Source: Planctomycetota bacterium (GTDB taxonomy: Bacteria > Planctomycetota > UBA1135 > GCA-002686595). From it: 34,387 nucleotides of DNA. Location: positions 1 through 34,387 of the forward strand of contig JAQXEK010000029.1 in the NCBI GenBank assembly GCA_029250885.1, read 5' to 3'. The translations under genes and the position numbers were made by a program. This document shows positions 7,272-14,761 of the stretch, piece by piece; the first letter of the stretch is position 1, and the number at the start of each line of letters is the position of its first letter. The notes under the pieces were generated by a model, which ran no database searches, was not told the origin of the DNA, and saw only the letters and a program-made list of their open reading frames with translations.

Positions 7272-8078
7272 ATGTGCCCACCACTTCCCCTCCCGATCAC
7301 TTCCGCGAGCAATTCCATCGTGAAGCATGTGCGTGGAGTCGCCGCCGGCAAGCAGGACGGAGCCGTTCTGCTCGAGGGCGAGCGCCTTGTGCGCGACGCT
7401 ATCGGCTCGGGCCTGGAGCTGGACGTGCTGTTGGTCTCTGACGCCCGCGAGCCTCTTGCGGAAGAGTTCGAGGCGGCTGGGCTGGCTCCTCTATTGATGG
7501 AGGACTCCCTCTTGGCCCGCATCGGCAAGCTGAAGAGCGCCGATGGCGTCCTGGCGATTGGGCTCGCCCCGGGGATGGAAGAGGCGGCCACCGGGCTTCC
7601 CCTGATTTTCCAGGCGAAACCCGACGCGCTCGTACTCGTGGCCGCCGGCATCGCCGAGCCGGGGAACCTGGGCGCCCTTGCCCGCAGCGCCGAGGCCGCC
7701 GGCGCATCCGCGATGATCCACGTCAGCGGCAACGTCAGTCCCTGGAACCCGCGCGCCCTGCGCGGCGCCATGGGCAGCCTGTTTCGCCTGCCGGTCCTGT
7801 CGGCGAGCTCGGCCGCAGATGCCGCCGCCGCCTTGGCCGCAAACGGCGTGCGTGTCGTGCGCGGCGCAACCCGCGGCGGTGCAGCGCCGGCCGCCTTCGA
7901 CTGGTCCGGACCTGTGGCTTTGTGGGTCGGCGGCGAGACCGGGGACACCGGTGAAGTCGAGCAGCAGTTCGAAGGCGTCACGATCCCCATGGCCGGCGCA
8001 GCCGAGTCCCTTAACGTCACCGTGGCGAGCTCGCTGTTGCTCTTCGCCGCCGGCCGCGCGGAGCCCCGCGGTGAGTGA
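7272..8078 (+). CDS. TrmH-family (SpoU) rRNA 2'-O-methyltransferase
   Basis: 268 residues from the ATG at 7272. An N-terminal L30e-like substrate-binding region (GAVLLEGERLVRDAI, about 30-44) is followed by the SPOUT knot domain with its three motifs: motif 1 GIAEPGNLGALARSAEAAG (126-144, conserved Asn132 and Arg138), motif 2 VALWVGGETGDTGEV (215-229) and motif 3 IPMAGAAESLNVTVASSLLLF (238-258). These enzymes methylate ribose in rRNA or tRNA using SAM; the architecture fits RlmB/TsnR-type rRNA enzymes, but the target nucleotide cannot be told. Longer forward frames that start upstream are antisense to rsgA and are rejected. TACAAT lies 6 nt before the ATG and there is no Shine-Dalgarno. The stop overlaps the rarA GTG start by 8 nt. 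Confidence 0.88.
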   Translation: MCPPLPLPITSASNSIVKHVRGVAAGKQDGAVLLEGERLVRDAIGSGLELDVLLVSDAREPLAEEFEAAGLAPLLMEDSLLARIGKLKSADGVLAIGLAPGMEEAATGLPLIFQAKPDALVLVAAGIAEPGNLGALARSAEAAGASAMIHVSGNVSPWNPRALRGAMGSLFRLPVLSASSAADAAAALAANGVRVVRGATRGGAAPAAFDWSGPVALWVGGETGDTGEVEQQFEGVTIPMAGAAESLNVTVASSLLLFAAGRAEPRGE

Positions 8079-9378
8079 CTCGCTCTTCGGACCCGCCCAC
8101 GCGGAGATCAGCACCGCCTGGTTCGACGAGGCCGTGCCCAAGGACGCGCCCCTCGCCGAGCGCATGCGTCCACGCAGCTTGGAGGAGTACTGCGGTCAAG
8201 ATCACCTGGTTGGCGAGGGCAAGATTTTGCGCTCGATCCTCGAGACTGGCGCAACCCAGAGCCTGATCTTCTGGGGTCCTCCGGGCACGGGCAAGACCAC
8301 CGTGGCGCGGCTTGTGGCACGCGCCAGCGAGATGCGCTTCGTGCCCTTCTCGGCCGTGCTGTCCGGCATCAAGGAGATCCGTAAGGTGATGGCGGAGAGC
8401 GAGCAAGAGCGCCGCCACTCGGGCCGCCGCACCCTTGTCTTCATCGACGAGATCCACCGCTTCAACAAGGCACAACAGGATGCGTTCCTGCCCTATGTCG
8501 AGCGCGGAGATATCCTGTTGATCGGCGCGACCACCGAGAATCCCAGCTTCGAGGTCATCTCGGCGCTGCTCTCGCGCTCGCGCGTCTTGATTTTGCAGCC
8601 CCTGGCCATTGAAGATGTGACGAGCATCCTGCGCCGGGCCTTGGATGACGAAGAGCGCGGCCTCGACGGCTCTATTGAGGCCACGGATCGCGCCCTTGAG
8701 GCGATCGCCCGCGCCGCCGATGGAGACGCACGTCGAGCGCTGACCTTGTTGGAGACAGCGGCTGGCCTGGTGGAGGCGGAGAGCGAAGCCTCTGCCGAAG
8801 GAGCGAAGCCCGAGCTGACCCCGGCGCTCCTGATGGAGGCCGTACAGACACGGCAGCTACACTACGACAAGGGCGGGGAAGAGCACTTCAACTTGATCTC
8901 AGCCCTGCACAAGAGCGTGCGCAACTCCAACGCTACGGCTTCGATTTACTGGCTCACGCGCATGCTCGAGTCTGGCGAGGACCGGCGCTACCTCGCGCGG
9001 CGCCTAATTCGTATCGCGGTCGAGGACATCGGCCTGGCCGACCCCGGGGCCCTGCGGGTTTGCTTGGATGCCGACGAAACCTACCACCGGCTCGGCAGCC
9101 CCGAAGGCGAGCTCGCTCTAATCCAAGCTGTGACCTACATGGCTCGCGCCAAGAAAGACAACAGCGCCTACAAGGCCTACGACTTGGCCCGCGCCGACAT
9201 CAAAGAGTCCGGCGCCGCGCCCGTGCCCTTGCACCTGCGCAACGCCTCGACCAACTTGATGAAGGAGGCCGGCTACGGTAAGGGTTATCGCTATGCCCAC
9301 GATGACCCGAACGCAGCAGATGAAATGGAGTGCATGCCGGACGTGTTGGCTGGAAAAGACTACTTCGAAGACGTCTAA
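8071..9378 (+). CDS. rarA: Replication-associated recombination protein A (RarA/MgsA AAA+ ATPase)
   Basis: 435 residues from GTG at 8071, which overlaps the upstream methyltransferase stop by 8 nt; translation is probably coupled. RarA is a clamp-loader-like AAA+ ATPase that acts at stalled replication forks. Visible: LAERMRPRSLEEYCGQDHLVG (28-48, classical RarA/WRNIP1 N-terminus), Walker A GPPGTGKTT (69-77), Walker B LVFIDEIHRFNKAQQDAFLP (122-141), sensor 1 IGATTENPSFEVISALLSR (151-169) with the arginine finger in SRSR, and the C-terminal tetramerisation domain ending GYRYAHDDPNAADEMECMPD and KDYFED, close to the family's GYxYPHD...Q.YLPD ending. Length matches the family. The longer frame upstream of 8071 lies inside the methyltransferase gene and is not coding. 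Confidence 0.94.
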   Translation: MSDSLFGPAHAEISTAWFDEAVPKDAPLAERMRPRSLEEYCGQDHLVGEGKILRSILETGATQSLIFWGPPGTGKTTVARLVARASEMRFVPFSAVLSGIKEIRKVMAESEQERRHSGRRTLVFIDEIHRFNKAQQDAFLPYVERGDILLIGATTENPSFEVISALLSRSRVLILQPLAIEDVTSILRRALDDEERGLDGSIEATDRALEAIARAADGDARRALTLLETAAGLVEAESEASAEGAKPELTPALLMEAVQTRQLHYDKGGEEHFNLISALHKSVRNSNATASIYWLTRMLESGEDRRYLARRLIRIAVEDIGLADPGALRVCLDADETYHRLGSPEGELALIQAVTYMARAKKDNSAYKAYDLARADIKESGAAPVPLHLRNASTNLMKEAGYGKGYRYAHDDPNAADEMECMPDVLAGKDYFEDV

Positions 9379-9486
9379 CCCGGCGTTCTGGTTTCCGCGG
9401 TCTTAGGTGGAATCCAAGGCGGGCGGGGCGCGGCAAACAGCTGCCCCCTCGCGGGAATAGGCCGAATGCCCTAGGCTCGGGGGTCT

Positions 9487-10404
9487 ATGGCAGTTGATGA
9501 CGTCGTCTTCATTACCGGAGCAAGCACGGGCTTGGGACTAGCCCTTGCCCAGCTACTCTTGCGGAAGACGGAGCATCGATTGGTTCTAACAGCGCGCGAG
9601 ACTTCCCTGCCACGCTTTGCCGAGGCGGGCATCGACGCCTCTGATCGCGTGATGCTGTTGGCCCTAGATGTGCGCGGCATGAAAGCGCGCGAGGAGGCTG
9701 TGGCTGCCGTGGCCAAGCGTTGGGGAGGCGTGGATGTGTTGGTCAACAATGCGGGCATCGCCTACCGGTCCGTGGTCGAGCACGCCCACGAAGAGGACCG
9801 ACTCGAGCAGCTCGATATCAACTTCCGCTCACCCATGGAGCTGGTGCGCTTGGTCCTACCCTACATGCGCCACCAGCGCTATGGCCGCATCATTACCGTG
9901 TCTAGCGTTGGCGGTATGATGGCCATGCCGACCATGGCGATCTACAGCGCCTCGAAGTTTGCCGTCGAGGCCGCTACCGAGAGCCTCTGGTACGAGGTGC
10001 GCCCGTGGAAGATTCGCGTTTCGCTGATCGAGCCCGGCTTTATCCACTCGGGCTCATTCCGCAACACGCGCTGGACCCCAAAAAGCAACGCCTCCATCGT
10101 CGAGGAGGAGGAGGCCTATCACGAGCACTACGCGAGCATGGGACCGTTCATCGCGCGCATGATGGGGCTGTCCTTCGCAACTCACGAGCGCGTCGCGAAG
10201 AAGATCTTGCGAACCATGCGCCGCAACGATCCACCCCTGCGCGTGCAGGCTACGATCGACGCCCACGCCTTCACAATCATGCGCCGGATCTTGCCCCGCT
10301 GGCTCTATCACCGCCTGCTGTACTCTTCTCTGCCGCAAATCCGCAAATGGGGGCCTAGCCGACCCGGCCGGAAGAAGAGGACCCGCAAAAAAGGCGACTC
10401 TTAG
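9487..10404 (+). CDS. Short-chain dehydrogenase/reductase
   Basis: 305 residues. A classical SDR: cofactor motif TGASTGLG (10-17), LALDVR (58-63), NNAG (87-90), catalytic Ser140 in ITVSSVGG, and YSASK (Tyr153, Lys157), followed by the conserved PG (EPGFIHSG) after the active site. A positively charged Arg36 after the second strand (LVLTARETS) hints at NADP(H) preference. The C-terminus is longer than in core SDRs and ends in a very basic tail (RPGRKKRTRKKGDS), with an aromatic, hydrophobic stretch LPRWLYHRLLYSSLP that could associate with membrane; this resembles SDRs acting on lipids or retinol-like substrates. The substrate is unknown. It stands alone between rarA and a degraded gene. TAGGCT is found 9 nt before the ATG. 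Confidence 0.9.
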   Translation: MAVDDVVFITGASTGLGLALAQLLLRKTEHRLVLTARETSLPRFAEAGIDASDRVMLLALDVRGMKAREEAVAAVAKRWGGVDVLVNNAGIAYRSVVEHAHEEDRLEQLDINFRSPMELVRLVLPYMRHQRYGRIITVSSVGGMMAMPTMAIYSASKFAVEAATESLWYEVRPWKIRVSLIEPGFIHSGSFRNTRWTPKSNASIVEEEEAYHEHYASMGPFIARMMGLSFATHERVAKKILRTMRRNDPPLRVQATIDAHAFTIMRRILPRWLYHRLLYSSLPQIRKWGPSRPGRKKRTRKKGDS

Positions 10405-10406
10405 CC

Positions 10407-10695
10407 GTGGGGGCAGGTGGCCTCTACTTCCTTGAGGTCACTGAAGTCGAGACGGCCACTGCCAGTGCAAGCACTTCGGACATCGTCTTTGTGGTCATGG
10501 ATACTTTGCGGCCTGATCACACCTCGACTTGCGCTCACGAGCTGTCGACGACTCCGCACCTAGATGCGCTTGCGGCAGAGGTGGTGCGTTACGCGCGGGC
10601 TCGCGCGACATCAAGCTGGACTTGGCCCTCGAACGCTTTCTGATGGGGAGCGCAGCCTCGGTTCATGGAATCGAGCGTACGAAAGACTCCTGGCT
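10407..10695 (+). pseudogene. Frameshifted, truncated sulfatase/alkaline-phosphatase superfamily remnant
   Basis: Starting 2 nt after the SDR stop, a GTG-initiated frame encodes SDIVFVVMDTLRPDHTST, then TTPHLDALAAEVVRYARARA and SSWTWPSNAF, and stops at 10641-10643. This is the N-terminal pattern of sulfatase-fold enzymes: metal Asp in VVMDTLRPDH, TPHLDALA, and the nucleophile region. The homology continues in another frame as LMGSAASVHGIERTKDSW (about 10640-10695), where intact relatives read roughly PSxASLxxGxxxxxHGI. A single-base loss near 10638 would explain the break. Beyond about 10695 nothing recognisable remains, so most of the protein is missing as well. Thr occupies the nucleophile position (T-W-P-S-N), where sulfatases have Cys or Ser. 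A sequencing error could explain the frameshift but not the missing C-terminal part. Confidence 0.65.
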
Positions 10696-10804
10696 GGGGG
10701 ACCACAGCGGGTCCTGGGGTGCGAGGTTTAGGGGCAAGGTGAACTCCTGCTGTAGCCCCCAACGAAACGTCGCGGTTCACCATTTTGCTACAAGCGCCCG
10801 GGGC

Positions 10805-13087
10805 CTACCCAAGTGCAGCCTGCAGCCGGTCCGCCAATGCGCTCTCGCGGTTGGACTGGCTAGTGTTGTTGATCGCCATTTCTAGGGCGCGCTCGGAGCC
10901 GACCAAGACAACTAGAGTCTTGGCGCGGGTGATGGCCGTGTAGAACAGGTGGCGCTGCAGCATGAGGTAGTGGCGCATAACCAGCGGCACGACCACGCAC
11001 GGGTATTCCGAGCCTTGGCTGCGGTGTACGGTGATGGCGAAGGCAGGACGCAGGTCCGTGAGCTGATCGGGCTCGTAAAACAGGTCCTGCTCGGGGTAGT
11101 CGACGACCAGGCCCGATCCGTCGCTGTACACGGTCTTCACGAAGCCCATGTCGCCGTTGAAGACCTCGCGCTCGTAGTCGTTCTTGGTGTGGATGACGCG
11201 ATCGCCCTCGCGCCAGGTGCGCTCGCGGTAGGTGAGCTCGGGACCCTTCTGGGGCAGGCGCTCGCGCAGCAGCTCGTTGATGTTGTCGACGCCGCACTCG
11301 CCCTTGTACATCGGGGCCAGCACCTGCACATCTCGTGTCCAGTCCAGGCCGAAGGTCTTTGGAATGCGCTCGGTGACCACGTCGACTAAGCGCTGGGCAG
11401 ACTCGGCTTCGCCCTCGACTGGAAAGAAGTAGAAGTCGGTCTTCGGCTCGCCGGCCCGAGGCAGCTGGGGGAACTCGCCGGCTAGGATGCGGTGCGCGTT
11501 AGAGACGATGCGACTGGTCTCGCTCTGGCGGAAAATCTGAGTCAGGCGCCAAGTGGGGATGCACTCGCTGCTGAGCATGTCTGCGAGCACGTTGCCGGCG
11601 GCTACAGATGGCAGCTGGTTCGGGTCGCCGACGAACAGAAGCCGTGTCGAACGGTCGACGGCCTTGACAAGAGCATGGGCGATCATGAGGTCGAGCATCG
11701 AGACTTCGTCGACAATGATGAGCCCGGCTTCGATGGGCTTGTCCTCGTTGTGGGCGAAGGCCTGCTCCATGGGATCGTAGCCCAGGGTGCGGTGCACGGT
11801 GGCTGCTTCGTAGCCGGTGGCCTCGGACATGCGCTTGGCGGCGCGGCCCGTGGGCGAGCAAAGCACGACCTTCTGGCCGGCCTGCTTCGCGAGCTCGACC
11901 ACGAGCTTTAGCACGGTAGTCTTGCCCACGCCGGGTCCGCCGGTAAGGATGCCCATGGGTACCGACAGCATGCCCAGGATCGCCGAGCGCTGGTCTGGGT
12001 GCAGCACCAGCTCGGCATTGGCTTCGACGGCGGCAAGGTCAGCGTCGGTCGCCAGAGCCACAGTGCCCGCCGTCGACAGGCTCGCCAGGTTCGCACTGAG
12101 CAACCTCTCGCAGGTCGCGTACATCGGCAGGTAGACCAGCTCGACACCAGGGCGCAGCTCCTCGTCGACCTCGACCTGGCGCCGGGTAACCAGCAGAGCC
12201 ATCGCATCCGACAGGTGCCCGTTGGTTGCAACCTCGCCCAAGAGCTCGCGCGCGTGCTCGAACAGGCGCGCTTCGGGCAGCATCGTGTGTCCGTTGCCCG
12301 CGGCCTTGCCCAGCAGGTAGACCAGCGCCGCCTCGATGCGCGCGGGCGCATCTGACGCAAGCCCTAGGCTGCGTGCGGCGCGGTCCGCGGTGCGGAACGC
12401 AATGCCCGTAATGCCCGTGGACAGCAGGTAGGGATTCTCGCGCAGTTGATCCTCGCAATCGGGACCGTACTTCTTCGCCACGGCTTCGATTTGCCACAGG
12501 TTCAGCTCAAGACTCGTCAGGAACGCCCGCAGTTTGTGGGTCAAGTACGCGGTCTGCACGGTTTGCACCAGGTCCTCGCGCACCGCACCATTGAGTCCCT
12601 TAATCCCGCTCAGCTTCTCCGGCGTGTCGCGGATAATATCCAAGGCGGTCAGCCCCAGCTTGTCCACGATGCGCTCGGCCAGCTTCTCCCCGACCCCTTT
12701 AAAAGACTTGGAGGACAGGTACTTGACCAGTCCGCGCTTGTCCGCAGGCACCAGAACCTCGGTGCGGGTGAACTTAAACTGGCGTCCGTGCATGCGGTGA
12801 GACGTCCACTCGCCGAAGAGCCGCAGGCGCATACCCTCGGCGGGGTCCGTCATGCCACCCACGGCGCTGCTGCGGCCCCGGATCAGGTCCTCGGGATCGC
12901 CGTAACCCTCTTCAGGCATGACCTTTAGGACGGTGTAGCCCGAGTCCTCGGCGTGGTAGGTCACGACCTCGATGTCACCCTGCAGGACCTCCTCCCCCGG
13001 CTTGGGCTCGGAGGGCTCGTGGCCCTTCGAGGCGGCCTTGGGCGCGCTTTTCGAGCCCTTGGATGAAGCTGCAGGTGGGGGAGGCAT
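10805..13087 (-). CDS. recD2: RecD2-type ATP-dependent DNA helicase
   Basis: 760 residues. RecD2 is a 5'-3' SF1B helicase found in bacteria, acting in DNA repair outside the RecBCD complex. Order seen: a Lys/Pro/Ser-rich N-terminal tail (1-35), OB-like domain (about 36-115, GDIEVVTYHAEDSGYTVLKV), helix-hairpin-helix repeats (about 118-175, SFKGVGEKLAERIVDKLG and LSGIKGLNGAV), then the motor: Q-motif/Walker A LTGGPGVGKTT (381-391), SPTGRAAKRM (411-420), Walker B IIVDEVSMLD (457-466), GDPNQLPSV (487-495), TQIFRQ (516-521), and near the C-terminus AITVHRSQGSEYPCVVVP and FYTAITRAK. It lacks a RecB/RecC partner in the window. The ATG at 13087 is the first start. Its upstream region is shared with divergent rpsU and contains repeats listed separately. 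Confidence 0.94.
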   Translation of the reverse strand: MPPPPAASSKGSKSAPKAASKGHEPSEPKPGEEVLQGDIEVVTYHAEDSGYTVLKVMPEEGYGDPEDLIRGRSSAVGGMTDPAEGMRLRLFGEWTSHRMHGRQFKFTRTEVLVPADKRGLVKYLSSKSFKGVGEKLAERIVDKLGLTALDIIRDTPEKLSGIKGLNGAVREDLVQTVQTAYLTHKLRAFLTSLELNLWQIEAVAKKYGPDCEDQLRENPYLLSTGITGIAFRTADRAARSLGLASDAPARIEAALVYLLGKAAGNGHTMLPEARLFEHARELLGEVATNGHLSDAMALLVTRRQVEVDEELRPGVELVYLPMYATCERLLSANLASLSTAGTVALATDADLAAVEANAELVLHPDQRSAILGMLSVPMGILTGGPGVGKTTVLKLVVELAKQAGQKVVLCSPTGRAAKRMSEATGYEAATVHRTLGYDPMEQAFAHNEDKPIEAGLIIVDEVSMLDLMIAHALVKAVDRSTRLLFVGDPNQLPSVAAGNVLADMLSSECIPTWRLTQIFRQSETSRIVSNAHRILAGEFPQLPRAGEPKTDFYFFPVEGEAESAQRLVDVVTERIPKTFGLDWTRDVQVLAPMYKGECGVDNINELLRERLPQKGPELTYRERTWREGDRVIHTKNDYEREVFNGDMGFVKTVYSDGSGLVVDYPEQDLFYEPDQLTDLRPAFAITVHRSQGSEYPCVVVPLVMRHYLMLQRHLFYTAITRAKTLVVLVGSERALEMAINNTSQSNRESALADRLQAALG

Positions 13088-13115
13088 GCCCCTAGGATCG
13101 CAAGACGGCCCCTAG
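13088..13115. repeat. Direct repeat GCCCCTAG, two copies 20 bp apart
   Basis: GCCCCTAG occurs at 13088-13095 and 13108-13115, a spacing of 20 bp (about two helical turns), immediately upstream of the recD2 start. Such spacing is typical of operator half-sites. No binding protein can be named. Confidence 0.35.
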
Positions 13116-13119
13116 AAAT

Positions 13120-13150
13120 CCAGTTGCCCCTTCACGACTTGGGCAACTGG
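13120..13150. promoter_or_regulatory. Perfect 10-bp inverted repeat in the recD2/rpsU divergent region
   Basis: CCAGTTGCCC (13120-13129) and GGGCAACTGG (13141-13150) are exact reverse complements with an 11-nt loop. No T-run follows on either strand, so it is unlikely to be a simple terminator. It overlaps the candidate rpsU promoter (TTCACG at 13131-13136, 17 nt, TAAACT at 13154-13159), which makes an operator plausible. Confidence 0.4.
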
Positions 13151-13159
13151 CGCTAAACT
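13131..13159 (+). promoter_or_regulatory. Candidate rpsU promoter
   Basis: TTCACG (13131-13136, 4 of 6 matches to the -35 consensus) and TAAACT (13154-13159, 4 of 6 to the -10 consensus) are separated by 17 nt. This would leave a leader of about 105 nt before the rpsU ATG. Confidence 0.35.
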
Positions 13160-13271
13160 TGTCGGCCCATTTTGGCACCGTCGGCTAAAAGGTGGCCCCA
13201 CTCGGACTTGAATCACCCAAGTGACGCCAACCGCGAGACACGCCAGAACATTCCAGTCCATCAGTATCCAT

Positions 13272-13487
13272 ATGTCGATCAAGATCCAGGTCCGTAGCAA
13301 CGAGTCTCTCGAGGCTGCCCTTCGTCGTTTCAAGCGTTCATGCAACACCAGCGGCGTCTTCCGCCTTGCCAAGGAGAACACTTGGCACGAGAAGCGCTCT
13401 GACTACCGCCGCCGCGAGCGCCGCGAACGCATCCGCACCATCATCCGCTCCCAGCGCAAGCACCAAGCTCGCGTCCGCCGCGGTTAG
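13272..13487 (+). CDS. rpsU: Small ribosomal subunit protein bS21
   Basis: 71 residues from the ATG at 13272 (MSIKIQVRSNESLEAALRRF). Family features: the VRSNESLEAALRRFKRSCNTSGVF core, KENTWHEKRSDYRRRERRERI, and the long basic C-terminal helix ending in KHQARVRRG. bS21 binds the 30S platform near the 3' end of 16S rRNA, close to the anti-Shine-Dalgarno, and aids initiation. The frame is open upstream for 17 codons, but those residues are unlike bS21 and the family begins at MSIKIQVR. No Shine-Dalgarno precedes the ATG. It is divergent from recD2 and followed by a strong intrinsic terminator at 13566. Confidence 0.95.
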   Translation: MSIKIQVRSNESLEAALRRFKRSCNTSGVFRLAKENTWHEKRSDYRRRERRERIRTIIRSQRKHQARVRRG

Positions 13488-13565
13488 AGAGCGCACCGGT
13501 TCACGCCGCGGCAACGCGCCCGAACCACCGGGTCTCTCCGCTATCTAGCTGGAGAACCCCAAGGA

Positions 13566-13602
13566 CCCCGGCCCGCTATGCTCAGCGGGCCGGGGTTTCT
13601 TC
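13566..13602 (+). terminator. Intrinsic terminator after rpsU
   Basis: CCCCGGCCCGCT (13566-13577) pairs perfectly over 12 bp with AGCGGGCCGGGG (13584-13595) across a 6-nt loop, followed by TTTCTTC. The T-tract ends at 13602, and the next gene's ATG starts at 13603. Confidence 0.85.
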
Positions 13603-14715
13603 ATGTCCCTCTTCCCTAAAGACCGCGATCTCAGCGAGGCCCCCGACCGGCTCGTGATCGACGTAAGCGCCAGCGACTTCCAGTTGCGCGGCGAGGACAT
13701 GGTCATGCGCCTGGACAACTTCTTGGCCCATCACTTGACCTGGCGCTCACGCTCGTCGGTCAAGCGCCTGATCAAGGACGGCCACGTTCTGGTCGCAGCC
13801 TCCCGCCCCGAGGATGCCCCGGCCGGCCACCGCGCGCGGCTCACCAGCCGCCCTCCGCCGCTGCTCGCGCCGAAGGAAGAGCCCGTGGTCGAGAAGCGCC
13901 CCGGCCGCAAGCTGCTGGACAAGTCCATCGTCGTGGTGATGATCCCCGAGGAGTTCCGCCTGGACATGGACATCTCAAACACCGGGCCCCTGGATGTGGT
14001 CTACGAGGACGACCACGTGCTGATCGTCAACAAGCCCGCGGGCCTGGTGGTGCACCCGAGTGGGCGGCACCTAACGGACACGCTGATCCAGCGCATGCAC
14101 AAGCACTTCCGCAGCAAGGACGAGGGCAAAGACGTGCCCGTGAAGCTTTGCCATAGGCTCGATCGCGAGACCAGCGGTCTGGTACTGGCAGCCAAGGATC
14201 CAATAACCCACGCTGCTCTGGTCAAGGCCTTCGAAGACCGAGAGATCGACAAGCGCTACCTCGCCGTGGTTCACCACCACCCGGATCCGCATTCGGGCGT
14301 CATCGACATGGAGCTGGGCCCGTCGAACGTCAGCGAGGTGCGCCTCAAGATCTCCGTCCAAGCCGGCGGTTGGGAGTCCGTGACCGAGTACGAGACCCTA
14401 GAGACCACCACCGGCAAGCACGGCCCCCTGTCCCTCGTCGCCTGTACCCCGAAGACCGGCCGCCAACACCAAATCCGAGTCCACTTAGCCGCCATCGGCC
14501 ACCCCATCGTCGGCGACAAACTTTACGGTCCCTCGGAAGAGATCTTCATTCGCAACGCCGCGGACGAACTCACCCCTAAAGACGAAGCCGCCCTGATCCT
14601 ACCCCGCCACGCCCTGCACAACGAGCTGCTAGGCTTCCTGCACCCGGCAACGGGCAAGAGGGTAAGCGTGACCTGCGACCTACCGGTTGACATGGCGGGT
14701 TTGCTCTCAGATTAG
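13603..14715 (+). CDS. RluA/RluD-family pseudouridine synthase
   Basis: 370 residues. An S4 RNA-binding domain (about 35-83, MRLDNFLAHHL and SSVKRLIKDGHVLV) precedes the catalytic domain with IVNKPAGLVVHPSG (141-154), the motif II HRLDRETSGLVL (184-195; Asp187 is the catalytic aspartate of the family), and KTGRQHQIRVHLA with GHPIVGDKLYG. These enzymes isomerise specific uridines in 23S rRNA or tRNA. Between the two domains lies a Pro/Arg-rich linker of about 40 residues (RPPPLLAPKEEPVVEKRPG onward), longer than usual for RluD. The first ATG abuts the U-tract of the rpsU terminator; in-frame alternatives are GTG at 13654, or ATG codons at residues 33 or 35 directly before the S4 domain. Target site unknown. 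Confidence 0.9.
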   Translation: MSLFPKDRDLSEAPDRLVIDVSASDFQLRGEDMVMRLDNFLAHHLTWRSRSSVKRLIKDGHVLVAASRPEDAPAGHRARLTSRPPPLLAPKEEPVVEKRPGRKLLDKSIVVVMIPEEFRLDMDISNTGPLDVVYEDDHVLIVNKPAGLVVHPSGRHLTDTLIQRMHKHFRSKDEGKDVPVKLCHRLDRETSGLVLAAKDPITHAALVKAFEDREIDKRYLAVVHHHPDPHSGVIDMELGPSNVSEVRLKISVQAGGWESVTEYETLETTTGKHGPLSLVACTPKTGRQHQIRVHLAAIGHPIVGDKLYGPSEEIFIRNAADELTPKDEAALILPRHALHNELLGFLHPATGKRVSVTCDLPVDMAGLLSD

Positions 14716-14761
14716 TCGACCTTCGCAGGCCGTGGCGGCTCCTTGTGAACCGGACCTGGGC

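Noticed and set aside
7819..8070. Upstream extension of rarA
   Set aside because: Out of frame inside the methyltransferase gene; Pro/Ser-rich shadow composition. The RarA family starts near the GTG at 8071.
10529..10885. 118-codon forward frame after the SDR
   Set aside because: Only a short segment (LMGSAASVHGIERTKDSW) is meaningful, as the shifted part of the sulfatase-like remnant; the rest overlaps the recD2 end without features.
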